From the NCBI RefSeq assembly GCF_003343245.1, contig NZ_CP024901.1, forward strand, positions 5,518,001 through 5,582,000: a DNA stretch of 64,000 nt, given 5' to 3'. Below the pieces are notes generated by a model, which saw nothing but the letters and a program-made list of their open reading frames with translations, did no database searches and had not been told where the DNA came from. The translations under genes were made by a program, and so were the position numbers. Source of the stretch: Photorhabdus laumondii subsp. laumondii. GTDB taxonomy: Bacteria > Pseudomonadota > Gammaproteobacteria > Enterobacterales > Enterobacteriaceae. Of this stretch, positions 1 to 10,389 are shown in pieces (position 1 is the first letter of the stretch; each line of letters starts with the position of its first letter).

Positions 1-4
1 ATGA

Positions 5-1384
5 CTAACTTAATTTTAGCCTCTGTTTAGCCTCTACAATCGCTTTCATAACTTGTTTTGGCGATACGCCACCTTTTGCAAGGCGTTTGTCCAAGCAAGA
101 TTGCAGAGACAAAATATCATATACATCTTCAATAATTGCACTGCTGAACTTCTGCAACTCTGTCAATGGCAACGCTTCCAGAGCCTTACCCTGAGTAAGC
201 GCCATCATCACAATTTCCCCAACAATATGGTGGGCTTCACGGAATGGAACCCCTTTTGCAACCAAATAGTCAGCTAATTCAGTCGCGTTAGCATAACCCT
301 GTTTAGCTGCTTCTGCGCAACGTGAACGCCTGACCTGAATACCGTCTAACACCAACGCAGCCATATGCAAACAATCCAGCCAAATGTCCAGCGCATCAAA
401 CAACCCTTCTTTATCCTCCTGCATATCTTTATTATAAGCCAGCGGCAGACCTTTCAAGGTCATCATCATACCGGTTAATGCCCCCTGCACTCGGCCACAT
501 TTACCACGGATTAACTCCAGTGCATCCGGGTTTTTCTTCTGTGGCATCAGAGAAGAACCGGAAGTGACTCGATCTGACAGTTCAATAAATCCTGCTTCAC
601 CGCTATTAAAGAAAATGAGATCTTCCGCAAAACGGGAAAGATGGATCATACTAATGCTGGCATTAGATAGCAGTTCCAATACATGGTCACGATCTGAAAC
701 ACTATCTAGGCTGTTACGCGTCGCTGAAGCAAAACCTAGCCATGATGCTAGTTGTTCGCGGTCAATATCATAAGCGGTTCCAGCCAATGCACCGCACCCA
801 AGCGGGCTAGTATTCAGCCGTTTTAAAGTATCCTGTAACCGATTTTCATCACGGACCAACATTTCTACATATGCCAAGCACCAGTGAGCAAATGTAATAG
901 GCTGCGCTCTTTGCAGATGGGTATAACCCGGCATCACCGTATCCTGATTCTTCTCTGCGGTGATCACCAATACCTGTTGTAATTCCACAATTGCCTGATG
1001 GAGATGTGAAATGTATTCTTTACACCAAAGTTTAAGATCTGTTGCCACCTGATCGTTACGGCTACGACCAGTGTGAAGCTTCTTACCCAGCCCACCAACT
1101 TTACTGATCAACTGCCCTTCTACCCAACTATGGATATCTTCTGCATCACTTTGCAAGATGGCTTGTGGGTTAGCCTGAACCTCATTCAGCAATTCATTTA
1201 ATGCCAGCTCCAATCTTTGTTGTTCTTCAACGGTCAACACACCAACCGTTATCAACGCTTTCGACCATGCAACTGAACCGGTAATATCCTGTTCCGCTAA
1301 CCGGTAATCAAAGCGAAGTGAATCGTTAAATTGTTTGAACCGTTGATCTGCTTTCTGACTGAAACGCCCGCCCCAGAGTGCCAT
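5..1384 (-). CDS. argH: Argininosuccinate lyase
   Basis: Cytoplasmic enzyme that splits argininosuccinate into arginine and fumarate, the last step of arginine synthesis. The protein is near-identical in layout to E. coli ArgH: HTGRSRND at residues 104-111, the GYTHLQ catalytic-histidine segment near 155, and the lyase-superfamily signature [11 protein letters not shown] at 276-286. The reading frame is open upstream to 1456, but the MALWGGRF start at 1384 matches the family N-terminus and has an AGGAAC ribosome site just before it. It is the last gene of argCBGH, 152 bp after argG. Identification is secure. Confidence 0.97.
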   Translation of the reverse strand: MALWGGRFSQKADQRFKQFNDSLRFDYRLAEQDITGSVAWSKALITVGVLTVEEQQRLELALNELLNEVQANPQAILQSDAEDIHSWVEGQLISKVGGLGKKLHTGRSRNDQVATDLKLWCKEYISHLHQAIVELQQVLVITAEKNQDTVMPGYTHLQRAQPITFAHWCLAYVEMLVRDENRLQDTLKRLNTSPLGCGALAGTAYDIDREQLASWLGFASATRNSLDSVSDRDHVLELLSNASISMIHLSRFAEDLIFFNSGEAGFIELSDRVTSGSSLMPQKKNPDALELIRGKCGRVQGALTGMMMTLKGLPLAYNKDMQEDKEGLFDALDIWLDCLHMAALVLDGIQVRRSRCAEAAKQGYANATELADYLVAKGVPFREAHHIVGEIVMMALTQGKALEALPLTELQKFSSAIIEDVYDILSLQSCLDKRLAKGGVSPKQVMKAIVEAKQRLKLS

Positions 1385-1536
1385 ATTTTTGTTCCTGATT
1401 ATCTGATGTCTGAGTGATTGATTACCTTTCATAAACAGCAATTTCATTCGCAACATGGAGATAATAGACTCGAAAAATCAAATACAAGGATGAATTCACG
1501 ATCTGGTCATTACCTCCATAACTACGAACGATGAAA

Positions 1537-2751
1537 TTACTCTTTACTATTTAATGCCCGAATGCGCGAAGGGAGAGAATACAGACGGATAAATCCTGCT
1601 GCATGGCTGTGATCGTAAACCTCATCTTCACCAAACGTTGCAAACGCTTCAGAATAAAGGCTATTTGTTGATCTTTTCTGGATCGCTGTTACCTGCCCTT
1701 TATAGAGTTTCAGTACTACTTCACCGCTGACATCCGCAGCCAACGTCTCAGCCGCTGCCTGAATAGATCGACGTAGCGGGGCAAACCAACGTCCGTCATA
1801 AACGACATAAGACATTTCTAGCCCAAGCTGCTGACGCCATTTAAAGCTATCGCGGTCCAGAACCAGTTGTTCAACACCACGCAACGCAGCCATCATGATG
1901 GTTCCTCCCGGTGTTTCATAACAACCACGAGATTTCATTCCCACCAGCCGGTTTTCCACGATATCGATACGACCGATACCATGTTTTACTCCCAGAATAT
2001 TCAGCGCTTCAAGGCATTGATATGGAGACATTACTTTGCCGTTGACCCCAACAACCTCGCCTTTCTCAATCATGACACTAACCAATTCAGCTTCATCTGG
2101 TGCCTCTTCTGGATCGACTGTCCACACCCAACAATCTTTATTGGATGCATTCCAAGTGCTTTCCAGTACGCCACCTTCGGTAGAGATATGCCACGCATTC
2201 TCATCACGGCTGTAAATTTTCTCCAATGTTGCAGTGGTTGGAATATCTCGTGCTTTCAGATAATCCAGCAACGCTTCACGGGAACGTAAATCCCACTCTC
2301 TCCACGGTGCAACTACTTTTAGCTGAGGGGCTAATGCCGTATAAGTGCTTTCAAACCGAACCTGATCGTTACCCTTACCTGTTGCACCATGAGCAAGTGC
2401 ATCTGCTCCTACTTTCAGTGCCAATTCAACCTGTGCTTTAGCAATAATGGGGCGTGCCATTGAAGTGCCCAACAAATAGCTACCTTCATACAGAGCACCG
2501 GTTTTCAGTACCGGATAAACATAATCTTTAATGAATTCCTCACGCAGATCCACAACGTGACATTCTGACGCGCCAGAACGCAAAGCTTTCTGCTCCACGC
2601 CTTCCAAATCTTCACGGCTTTGCCCCACATCAGCAACAAACGCAACAACTTCACAGTTGCCATAATGCTCCTTCAGCCAAGGAATAATGGCAGAAGTATC
2701 CAGACCACCAGAATAGGCAAGAACGATTTTTTTGATATCTTTAGTATGCAT
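1537..2751 (-). CDS. argG: Argininosuccinate synthase
   Basis: Condenses citrulline and aspartate with ATP to argininosuccinate. The N-terminal PP-loop AYSGGLDTS (about residues 11-19) binds ATP, and the body follows the roughly 400-residue class of the family (404 aa here) rather than the longer, about 447-residue E. coli K-12 form. The start MHTKDIKK at 2751 is preferred to the upstream in-frame start at 2790 because it matches family length and follows an AAAGGG sequence. It sits between argB and argH, so all late arginine genes share the operon; in E. coli argG is elsewhere. Confidence 0.96.
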   Translation of the reverse strand: MHTKDIKKIVLAYSGGLDTSAIIPWLKEHYGNCEVVAFVADVGQSREDLEGVEQKALRSGASECHVVDLREEFIKDYVYPVLKTGALYEGSYLLGTSMARPIIAKAQVELALKVGADALAHGATGKGNDQVRFESTYTALAPQLKVVAPWREWDLRSREALLDYLKARDIPTTATLEKIYSRDENAWHISTEGGVLESTWNASNKDCWVWTVDPEEAPDEAELVSVMIEKGEVVGVNGKVMSPYQCLEALNILGVKHGIGRIDIVENRLVGMKSRGCYETPGGTIMMAALRGVEQLVLDRDSFKWRQQLGLEMSYVVYDGRWFAPLRRSIQAAAETLAADVSGEVVLKLYKGQVTAIQKRSTNSLYSEAFATFGEDEVYDHSHAAGFIRLYSLPSRIRALNSKE

Positions 2752-2819
2752 GAAGTTACCCTTTGAAATTCCGTTGTTATTTATCAGCAAAGCTTTGCCG
2801 AAAATTAATCAAACTTAAT

Positions 2820-3593
2820 TTAAGCCAGAATACGAGTACCGACGGGAACACCGTTAAATAGATCGGTCAGTTGATCTGCATGACGCCAACTGGCGATATC
2901 TACCGGACGATCTAATGTCCTGGCTGCATCTAGAGCGGCATTCACCTTCACAATCATACCGTCAGTAATGATGCCATGAGCAATAAGCTGTTCTGCTTTC
3001 TCAACATTTATGTCAGGGATTTTCTGCCCTTTACCATCCAAAATACCGCTAACATCAGAGAGCAATACCAAATCAGCACCTAGCGTCTGAGCTATCGCCG
3101 TTGCTGCTTGATCGGCATTCACATTCATCAGCTCCCCTTTATCCGTTACCCCAATCGAGCTGATAATGGGCATATAACCCGCATCCAATAACGTTTTCAG
3201 CAACTTAGCATCGCCCGGCATCGCTTTTCCCACATGCCCCAACTCTTCACTCAGTTGGGAAACCGTGACCACATTACCATCTCCTAAATATAATCCAACT
3301 GATGCAAGTTGATATTTAGTCGCCCACGACAACAAGGTCTTATTGGCGATACCAGCCAATGCGCCGGTGATAATCCCAATCTGATCAGCGGGTGTTACTC
3401 GTAATCCTTGTTCCTTCACTATCGGTAGCTGCAACTTCTCCATCAGCTCATCCACCAGATATCCCCCCCCATGAACAACAACCAACTGGCGTTCATGTGT
3501 TTGCCGATATTCCTGCAATGCAGTAAACACACGTTCCAATGCTTCTTCATTGTCCAGTAACACGCCACCTAACTTTATGACTAAAGGTTCCAT
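2820..3593 (-). CDS. argB: Acetylglutamate kinase
   Basis: Phosphorylates N-acetylglutamate, the second step of the acetylated ornithine pathway. The 257-aa protein begins [10 protein letters not shown] with the amino-acid-kinase KLGG loop, has the HGGG substrate loop near residue 41, and retains NVNADQAA and the ILDGKGQ segment of the family. Length equals that of E. coli ArgB (about 258 aa). It follows argC after 25 bp and precedes argG by 68 bp, consistent with co-transcription. Confidence 0.97.
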   Translation of the reverse strand: MEPLVIKLGGVLLDNEEALERVFTALQEYRQTHERQLVVVHGGGYLVDELMEKLQLPIVKEQGLRVTPADQIGIITGALAGIANKTLLSWATKYQLASVGLYLGDGNVVTVSQLSEELGHVGKAMPGDAKLLKTLLDAGYMPIISSIGVTDKGELMNVNADQAATAIAQTLGADLVLLSDVSGILDGKGQKIPDINVEKAEQLIAHGIITDGMIVKVNAALDAARTLDRPVDIASWRHADQLTDLFNGVPVGTRILA

Positions 3594-3618
3594 CTGCTCT
3601 ACTCCTTCACGTCAATAA

Positions 3619-4623
3619 TTAAAGTAATGCCTGAGTTTCTTCAAACCCAAAACGTATATTCATACACTGAACTGCCTGAGCTGCCGCGCCCTTCAAAAGA
3701 TTATCCTCAGTACCTACAACAATCAGATGGTCACCCTGTACAACAAAACCAATATCACAGAACGGTAACCCAACAACGGATTTCAATGCTGGTACTCCTT
3801 TGCTGTAAAGCCTTACCAATGGCTTATCTTTGTATGCTTGACGATACACCTCATCTATCTGTTCTGCGGTAACACCCGGCTTCAACTTACAGGTAATTGT
3901 GGCAAGAATACCCCGGGCGAAATTGCCAAGATGTGGAGTAAAAACCACTCTGGTTCCCAGATGTTCCTCAATCTCCGGTTGATGACGATGGGTAAATATT
4001 CCATAAGGTTGCAAACTGATTTCGCAGAAACTGTTGGTCATACTGGCTTTCCGGCCTGCTCCACTTACACCACTAGTCGCATTAATCACCGGCCAATAGC
4101 TGATATCCAGCAAACTATTTTCCAACAGCGGTTTCAGGCAGAGTTGAGAAACTGTTGGGTAACATCCCGGTACAGCAACTAATTGGGCCTGTTTGATGTT
4201 TTCAGCCTGCCATTCGGCAAGTCCATATACTGCTTGTGCTAACCATTCAGTATGCTTATGTTTGAATCCGTAGTATTGTTGATAAATCTGAGCATTTTGT
4301 ACGCGGTAGGCACCGGAGAGATCAAATACAGTGCAACCTGCTGCCAGAAATAGCGGCGCAATGTCATGACTAACTTCATGGGCGGTGGCAAGGAAAACCA
4401 CATCAATCCCTTTAGCAGCATTAATAATATCAGTCAGCGGTTGCAGCGGTAGATCAACAATGCCTTTATACTGTGGATGTAAATCTGAGAAGCATTTATC
4501 TGCATCAACGCTCTGAGCAGAAACCATGAGCCTAATCAGATTCATATGCGGATGACGATGCAGATATGCTGCCAGTTCTGCTCCGGTGTAACCACTTGCA
4601 CCAACAACCAGCGTATTCAACAT
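3619..4623 (-). CDS. argC: N-acetyl-gamma-glutamyl-phosphate reductase
   Basis: NADPH-dependent reductase making N-acetylglutamate semialdehyde. It has an N-terminal Rossmann segment [12 protein letters not shown] (residues 6-17) and the catalytic cysteine C154 within AVPGCYPT. The 334-aa length is typical of the family. This is the promoter-proximal gene of argCBGH, divergent from argE across a 102-bp spacer that contains a two-box ArgR operator. Confidence 0.97.
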   Translation of the reverse strand: MLNTLVVGASGYTGAELAAYLHRHPHMNLIRLMVSAQSVDADKCFSDLHPQYKGIVDLPLQPLTDIINAAKGIDVVFLATAHEVSHDIAPLFLAAGCTVFDLSGAYRVQNAQIYQQYYGFKHKHTEWLAQAVYGLAEWQAENIKQAQLVAVPGCYPTVSQLCLKPLLENSLLDISYWPVINATSGVSGAGRKASMTNSFCEISLQPYGIFTHRHQPEIEEHLGTRVVFTPHLGNFARGILATITCKLKPGVTAEQIDEVYRQAYKDKPLVRLYSKGVPALKSVVGLPFCDIGFVVQGDHLIVVGTEDNLLKGAAAQAVQCMNIRFGFEETQALL

Positions 4624-4661
4624 AGGATATCGTTACCTTGTGCTCAGTATTTAAACGGGAT

Positions 4662-4700
4662 AATGTATTTTTATTCAAAAAAAATGCATGAATATTGATA
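4662..4700. promoter_or_regulatory. Tandem ARG boxes (ArgR operator) between argC and argE
   Basis: Two 18-bp boxes, 4662-4679 and 4683-4700, are separated by exactly 3 bp. Each matches the consensus AATGAATAATTATTCATA at 14 of 18 positions by direct comparison. Paired boxes with 3-bp spacing are the known binding platform of the ArgR hexamer, so arginine should repress both divergent transcripts from this site. Confidence 0.88.
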
Positions 4701-4725
4701 CTATCATGAATAAAGGCTGTCAACA

Positions 4726-5883
4726 GTGAATATTAAATTACCTCCATTTATTGAGCTATTTCGGCAATTAATCGCGACTCCATCTATCAGTGCCACCGAT
4801 ATCAGTATTGACCAAAGTAACGAGTCTCTCATCAACCTACTGGCAAGTTGGTTGAAAGAAATTGGTTTCGAAATTGAGATACAGCCCGTCCCCGAAACCC
4901 TCGGAAAATACAATCTACTAGCTACATTGGGACGTGGCCCAGGTGGATTACTATTGTGTGGACACACTGATACCGTACCCTTCGACGAAGGTCTCTGGAC
5001 GAAAGATCCTTTCACCCTGACAGAGCGCGATAACAAACTGTACGGTTTAGGTACAGCAGACATGAAAGGCTTTTTCGCCTTTATTATTGATGCGTTGCGG
5101 GACATTGATGTCAGCAAAATAACCCGTCCGCTGTACATTCTGGCAACCGCAGATGAAGAGACGACAATGGCGGGAGCCCGCTATTTTGCCGCAAGTACCA
5201 CTATCCGCCCAGATTTCGCTATTATTGGTGAACCCACTTCATTGCATCCTATCTGTGCACACAAAGGACATTTATCAAACGCTATCCGCATTGTTGGCCA
5301 ATCCGGGCACTCCAGTGATCCAGATCGTGGTATAAATGCCATTGACTTGATGCACGAATCTATTGGTCACCTGATTGAACTACGCAATACATTAAAAGAG
5401 CATTACAACAACCCGGCGTTTACCATTCCATACCCAACCATGAACTTCGGCTATATTCATGGAGGTGACGCAGTAAACCGTATTTGTGCCCATTGTGAAT
5501 TACATATGGATATTCGCCCATTACCGGGACTAACGCTACAGGATCTGAACGGACTGCTAAATGAAGCGCTAGAACCAATGAAGCAACGTTGGCCTGGCCG
5601 CTTAACTATCGATGAATTACATTCCCCTATTCCCGGTTATGAATGTCCAACCGATCACAAAATGGTTGACGTGATTGAAAAACTGCTAGGGCGCAAAGCT
5701 GAAACGGTCAATTACTGTACCGAAGCACCCTTCATTCAGAAAGTATGCCCAACTTTAGTCCTTGGCCCGGGCTCTATTGAACAAGCACATCAACCGGATG
5801 AGTTCATTGATATGTCATTTATTGGACCTACCAGAAAGATAATTTCCCAGTTAATAGATCATTTTTGTCTAAGCAATAATTAA
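4726..5883 (+). CDS. argE: Acetylornithine deacetylase
   Basis: Metallo-hydrolase of the M20 family that removes the acetyl group from N-acetylornithine to give ornithine. Visible metal-site features are GHTDTVPFD (H80, D82), LGTADMKG, the ADEE motif near residue 144 and the C-terminal HQPDE. The start is GTG at 4726, giving VNIKLPPF where E. coli has MKNKLPPF; AAAGG about 9 bp upstream serves as ribosome site. It is transcribed divergently from argCBGH under the shared ArgR operator. Confidence 0.96.
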   Translation: MNIKLPPFIELFRQLIATPSISATDISIDQSNESLINLLASWLKEIGFEIEIQPVPETLGKYNLLATLGRGPGGLLLCGHTDTVPFDEGLWTKDPFTLTERDNKLYGLGTADMKGFFAFIIDALRDIDVSKITRPLYILATADEETTMAGARYFAASTTIRPDFAIIGEPTSLHPICAHKGHLSNAIRIVGQSGHSSDPDRGINAIDLMHESIGHLIELRNTLKEHYNNPAFTIPYPTMNFGYIHGGDAVNRICAHCELHMDIRPLPGLTLQDLNGLLNEALEPMKQRWPGRLTIDELHSPIPGYECPTDHKMVDVIEKLLGRKAETVNYCTEAPFIQKVCPTLVLGPGSIEQAHQPDEFIDMSFIGPTRKIISQLIDHFCLSNN

Positions 5884-5894
5884 TCGTTTTACTC

Positions 5895-5916
5895 GTCCCC
5901 CAAAAGTCAGGGGGAC
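5895..5916 (+). terminator. Hairpin after argE
   Basis: A perfect 7-bp stem GTCCCCC/GGGGGAC with an 8-nt loop begins 12 bp after the argE stop codon. There is no T-run after it, so it may act as an mRNA 3' stabiliser rather than a classical intrinsic terminator. Confidence 0.45.
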
Positions 5917-6165
5917 TCAAGCATCATAACAATCAACAAAAGTACTCCTCCCAAGCATTCTGATACATAAGCAATACTTATAGAGTATGACCTGCCATTA
6001 AATTTTAGAAATTTCGCCCAAACTGATTATTTTCTGATATGAATATGAGGGCTTAGGGTCAATGCAACACTGTGGCGCCACAAAAAATAACTTCCCGCCA
6101 CTTAAATAAAATTTTTCTACAGAAACAGAATCAACATTCTGCCAGCAATAAAGGCTAAGAGTCAC

Positions 6166-8802
6166 ATGAACCAACAATATTCTGCAATGCGTAGTAATGT
6201 CAGCATGCTAGGTAAGCTGCTCGGAGACACGATCAAAGAAGCTTTAGGAGAAGATATTCTCGATAAAGTTGAGACTATCCGCAAATTATCCAAATCATCC
6301 CGCGCAGGTAATGAAGCACACCGCCAGCAGCTATTATCTACATTGCAAAACCTATCTAATAATGAACTGTTACCAGTTGCCCGTGCTTTCAATCAATTTC
6401 TCAACCTGACAAACGTCGCAGAACAATATCACAGTATCTCCCCGCATGGTGAAGCTGCCAGCAACCCCGTTGCGTTAGCGAAATTATTCACTCGCTTAAA
6501 AGAAAAAAATTTCAATAATGGCGATCTGAAAAAAGCGGTAAATGAACTGTCTATTGAACTGGTTCTCACCGCTCACCCAACTGAAATCGCTCGTCGTACA
6601 TTGATCCATAAACTGGTAGCCGTTAACACCTGTCTATCGCAACTCGATCACGATGATCTAGCGGATTATGAGCGTAACAACATTATGCGCCGTCTGCGCC
6701 AGTTAGTTGCCCAGTCATGGCATACCGATGAAATCCGCAAAATCCGTCCTACCCCAATTGATGAAGCGAAATGGGGGTTTGCTATGGTGGAAAACAGCTT
6801 GTGGGAGGGTGTACCAGCATTCCTGCGTGAATTCAATGAACAACTGGAAGAGTCAATTGATTACAGCCTGCCAGTTGAAGCGGTACCTGTCCGCTTTACT
6901 TCTTGGATGGGCGGCGACCGGGACGGTAACCCGAATGTCACCGCTGAAGTCACTCGTCATGTATTACTGCTTAGCCGCTGGAAAGCAGCCGATCTATTCC
7001 TAAAAGATATTCAGGTTCTGGTTTCTGAGCTCTCCATGTCTGAATGCACACCAGAAGTTCGTAAACTAGCTGGGGGTGATGAAATTCTGGAACCTTACCG
7101 AGAAATTGCTAAAAAATTGCGGACACAACTCAGCAATACATTGACCTATTTGGAGAAGCAACTGAAAGGAGAGCAAGTTCTGCCACCAACTGATTTGCTG
7201 GTGGATAACGAACAGCTTTGGCAACCACTTTACGCCTGTTATCAGTCACTAAAAACCTGCGGGATGGAAATCATTGCCAACGGTCAATTATTAGATATCT
7301 TACGCCGTATCCGTTGTTTCGGCTTATCGCTGGTACGCATCGATGTACGTCAAGAAAGCACTCGCCATACAACTGCCATTTCTGAACTGACGCAATACCT
7401 GGAATTAGGTGACTACGCCAGTTGGTCAGAAGAAGAAAAACAGGCTTTCCTACTGTATGAATTACACTCCAAACGTCCATTGATTCCACACAACTGGCAG
7501 CCGAGCGCTGAAACGCAAGAAGTTTTCGCAACCTGTAAAGTGATTGCCGAGTCACCGCAAGACGCTATCGCCGCTTACGTTATCTCAATGGCTAAAGCAC
7601 CTTCTGACGTATTAGCAGTTCACTTGCTACTGAAAGAAGCCGGTTGTCCGTTCACTTTACCCGTTGCCCCATTGTTCGAAACCCTTGATGACCTGAATAA
7701 TGCTGAAAATATCATTCAGCAATTAATGAATATTCAATGGTATCGCGAACTGATTCATGACAAACAGATGGTGATGATTGGTTATTCTGACTCAGCAAAA
7801 GATGCCGGAGTGATGGCTGCGGCATGGGCACAATACCGAGCACAGGATGCCTTGATCAATGTTTGTGAAAAAGAGGGTATTACGCTGACCTTATTCCATG
7901 GTCGCGGCGGTACTATCGGCCGTGGCGGGGCGCCAGCACATGCAGCGCTGCTTTCCCAACCACCGGGAAGCCTGAAAGGTGGCCTACGTGTGACCGAGCA
8001 AGGCGAAATGATCCGCTTTAAATTCGGTCTGCCACAGGTCACTATCAGTAGCTTAGCCTTGTATGCCAGTGCGATTCTGGAAGCAAACCTCCTACCACCA
8101 CCGGAACCTAAACCAGAATGGCATCAGGTGATGGATACCCTATCTGATGTTTCCTGTAAGATGTATCGCGATTATGTGCGTGAACAGCCCGATTTTGTAC
8201 CTTATTTCCGCGCGGCAACACCAGAACAGGAATTAGCCAAACTGCCTTTAGGTTCTCGCCCAGCCAAACGTCATCCGGCGGGTGGTGTGGAAAGTTTACG
8301 CGCTATCCCGTGGATTTTCGCCTGGACACAAAATCGTCTAATGTTACCAGCCTGGTTAGGTGCAGGTGCCGCGCTACAACAAGTTGTAAATGATGGGAAA
8401 CAGGATGTACTAGCAGAAATGTGCCGTGATTGGCCTTTTTTCACCACTCGGATTGGTATGTTGGAAATGGTCTTCGCCAAAGCTGATTTGTGGTTGGCAG
8501 AATATTATGATCATCGTCTGGTAGATAAGAACTTATGGCCGCTAGGTCAGAAACTGCGCAAGCAACTCTCCGCGGATATTAAGACGGTATTAGCCATTTC
8601 CAAAGATGAACACCTAATGGCAGATTTACCGTGGATTGCAGAATCAATCGCCCTGCGTAATGTTTACACTGATCCATTAAACGTCCTACAGGTAGAACTA
8701 TTACTCCGTTCCCGTCAACAGCAATATTCTGATCCACAGGTTGAACAAGCGTTGATGGTCACCATTGCCGGTATCGCAGCAGGAATGCGAAATACAGGTT
8801 AG
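6166..8802 (+). CDS. ppc: Phosphoenolpyruvate carboxylase
   Basis: Carboxylates PEP with bicarbonate to oxaloacetate, refilling the TCA cycle. The 878-aa protein carries all family signatures: VLTAHPTE with the catalytic histidine at 137, [12 protein letters not shown], the glycine loop [12 protein letters not shown], and the C-terminal MRNTG tail. Length is that of the enterobacterial enzyme (883 aa in E. coli). It has its own 280-bp upstream region and lies next to argE, as in E. coli. Confidence 0.98.
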   Translation: MNQQYSAMRSNVSMLGKLLGDTIKEALGEDILDKVETIRKLSKSSRAGNEAHRQQLLSTLQNLSNNELLPVARAFNQFLNLTNVAEQYHSISPHGEAASNPVALAKLFTRLKEKNFNNGDLKKAVNELSIELVLTAHPTEIARRTLIHKLVAVNTCLSQLDHDDLADYERNNIMRRLRQLVAQSWHTDEIRKIRPTPIDEAKWGFAMVENSLWEGVPAFLREFNEQLEESIDYSLPVEAVPVRFTSWMGGDRDGNPNVTAEVTRHVLLLSRWKAADLFLKDIQVLVSELSMSECTPEVRKLAGGDEILEPYREIAKKLRTQLSNTLTYLEKQLKGEQVLPPTDLLVDNEQLWQPLYACYQSLKTCGMEIIANGQLLDILRRIRCFGLSLVRIDVRQESTRHTTAISELTQYLELGDYASWSEEEKQAFLLYELHSKRPLIPHNWQPSAETQEVFATCKVIAESPQDAIAAYVISMAKAPSDVLAVHLLLKEAGCPFTLPVAPLFETLDDLNNAENIIQQLMNIQWYRELIHDKQMVMIGYSDSAKDAGVMAAAWAQYRAQDALINVCEKEGITLTLFHGRGGTIGRGGAPAHAALLSQPPGSLKGGLRVTEQGEMIRFKFGLPQVTISSLALYASAILEANLLPPPEPKPEWHQVMDTLSDVSCKMYRDYVREQPDFVPYFRAATPEQELAKLPLGSRPAKRHPAGGVESLRAIPWIFAWTQNRLMLPAWLGAGAALQQVVNDGKQDVLAEMCRDWPFFTTRIGMLEMVFAKADLWLAEYYDHRLVDKNLWPLGQKLRKQLSADIKTVLAISKDEHLMADLPWIAESIALRNVYTDPLNVLQVELLLRSRQQQYSDPQVEQALMVTIAGIAAGMRNTG

Positions 8803-8846
8803 TCGCAGTCAGACAGGAGACAATCTCCGCACGACGGTAGTAACAC

Positions 8847-8907
8847 TATTGAGCACAGTACCGGTATCTTTTTTCTCCAGACAACCCCGTACAACATGTG
8901 CTCAATA
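8847..8907. repeat. Long imperfect stem-loop downstream of ppc
   Basis: TATTGAGCACA at 8847-8857 is exactly inverted as TGTGCTCAATA at 8897-8907. An inner partial match (GTACCGG against CCCCGTAC) shortens the apparent loop, and a run of T's lies in the loop. The 314-bp gap 8803-9116 contains no recognisable gene. It may be a ppc mRNA 3' structure or a binding site. Confidence 0.4.
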
Positions 8908-9116
8908 GACAACGAAAAAGAAGCCATTTTTCACCAGACGAAGCCTAATTTAAGAAAAATCCCTTATCACTTATCCAACCCTTTTTCCGCAGTAAAATAA
9001 GCACGGAAGCAATAACCCCCGCAAAAATTTCGATCATTACATAAATAAAATTTAATAATGTGATTTTCTCTCACTTCCCTAGAATTGTGCTTTTCCATTT
9101 CTAAGAGGATTCAGTC

Positions 9117-9698
9117 GTGAAGAAAAATAAACTTGCCATATTGCTATCTCTTGCTTCCTTGTTTGGCGTTAATGCCTATGCCCAAACAGAGCAACCGAAG
9201 GAGGTCCCTACTGCTCAAAATGCCCTGGCAGCTCAACCTCAGCTACTGCCTAACCCTGAGAGTCCTATTCGGGCTGAAGAAGATAAAAAGCTCGACATTA
9301 AATCTGGGGTAGCTTACGCCCCTGCACCTCCGCTAACCAATATGTGGGTCTATGCCGTTGGCTCAACGAATTGCGGATGGGAATACACTTCCAACTTGCC
9401 GGTGACAAACTGCAATCATGGAGGACAGCAGCTCCGCGCCGCCGTTCTGGAAGTTGGCTACGGCTATAACTCCTTTGCTTGGATGAACGGCGGCGCACTG
9501 CCATACTCGCTGTACTCTTCTACACCTGTTTGCATCACAAACGGGTACTACAATTGGCCATGTGCTGCGGGCCAAATTGTGGTTGGTTTCCTTAAGGAAT
9601 ACAGCCTCGATGGCTACCAGAACGGTATCTTCAGCTACCAGAACACTTCCGCTAATTGGCCTCGAAATACCATGTCAACGCAGATTAGCATTCTTTGA
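9117..9698 (+). CDS. Secreted protein of unknown function
   Basis: A 193-aa protein with a clear Sec signal peptide (MKKNKLAILLSLASLFGVNAYA, cut after about residue 22) starting at GTG 9117 behind AAGAGGA. A proline-rich linker (about 23-65) precedes a compact domain rich in Gly, Asn, Trp and Tyr with four cysteines (in STNCGWE, VTNCNHG, TPVCITN and WPCAAG), suggesting two disulfides formed outside the cytoplasm. The CGWE...AAVLEVGYG pattern faintly recalls small YolA/DUF4879-type secreted proteins, but this is memory only. It stands alone, with its own terminator, beside a probable effector locus; a role at the host interface is speculation. Confidence 0.75.
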   Translation: MKKNKLAILLSLASLFGVNAYAQTEQPKEVPTAQNALAAQPQLLPNPESPIRAEEDKKLDIKSGVAYAPAPPLTNMWVYAVGSTNCGWEYTSNLPVTNCNHGGQQLRAAVLEVGYGYNSFAWMNGGALPYSLYSSTPVCITNGYYNWPCAAGQIVVGFLKEYSLDGYQNGIFSYQNTSANWPRNTMSTQISIL

Positions 9699-9729
9699 TC
9701 TACTGCTGAAACCCGCTTAAGAGTCTGTA

Positions 9730-9759
9730 AAGGGCGGGAAACCGCCCTTGTTCATTTTT
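9730..9759 (+). terminator. Intrinsic terminator of the secreted-protein gene
   Basis: An 8-bp stem AAGGGCGG/CCGCCCTT capped by a GAAA tetraloop is followed by TGTTCATTTTT, 31 bp after the stop codon. The remaining gap to 9991 is AT-rich and shows no gene. Confidence 0.85.
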
Positions 9760-9991
9760 ACGAATAGATATCGACGCCGATGGTTTAGCCTCGTAATTAA
9801 GTAATTATATTAAATTAACTTAAAAGTTTACTTCTGTGAATTTTTCACAAATTATTTCCGTTAGGCTCCCTCTGTAGAAGTGCCTGTACCCAGTAATAAA
9901 GTCATTAATCAACGAATGCACAAAATAATATCGCTCGTGGCTTACAATAATACACCTGATTAATCTCTTAAAGCTTCTTAAGGTTTTTCGC

Positions 9992-10387
9992 CTAAACTTT
10001 ATGCCACGAACTCCCTTGAATACTTAACGGCGGCCATTCTTGGCTTTCAGTGATAGGTGCCGTAGCCGTAAGGTCCCTAGCTTGCTGTAACATCCGCTCG
10101 ACCAAGTTGGTCAACAGCTCAGCATCCAGCCTCTCCAACCATTCACGGCTCCAGAGCAGAGTCTCTCCCTCACCACTACGGCTCAGTTGCAATGATGGCC
10201 AATCGGCCAATGTAGCCAACGAACAAGGTTCGACATCACCTAGTGGAATAAACAAAGTTACCAACTCATCGCGTTGGCGGATATGCAAACTAAAAGGGCC
10301 GAGAGGTAGATCGAGCCCTTCCGCATGCAGAGATTCTTCGGTCTGCCCAAGGCGTCGGCACAGTTCCGATAATAAGGCATTAAACAT
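9992..10387 (-). CDS. Probable type III secretion chaperone
   Basis: A 131-aa, acidic, leucine-rich protein: an N-terminal amphipathic helix (MFNALLSELCRRLG), strand-like segments (FSLHIRQRDELVTLFIPLG), and a C-terminal helix (LDAELLTNLVERMLQQARDL). Size, charge and helix-sheet-helix order fit the class I (CesT/SycE-like) chaperone fold. It begins 2 bp after the larger gene upstream in the same operon, the usual arrangement of an effector and its dedicated chaperone. No specific family member is recognised; the assignment rests on architecture and context. Confidence 0.6.
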   Translation of the reverse strand: MFNALLSELCRRLGQTEESLHAEGLDLPLGPFSLHIRQRDELVTLFIPLGDVEPCSLATLADWPSLQLSRSGEGETLLWSREWLERLDAELLTNLVERMLQQARDLTATAPITESQEWPPLSIQGSSWHKV

Positions 10388-10389
10388 GG

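Noticed and set aside
4704..5138. 144-codon minus-strand frame opposite argE
   Set aside because: It is an antisense shadow of argE with no ribosome site or family resemblance.
5884..6165. Possible small gene or sRNA between argE and ppc
   Set aside because: No reading frame with a ribosome site and no conserved RNA motif was visible apart from the hairpin at 5895.
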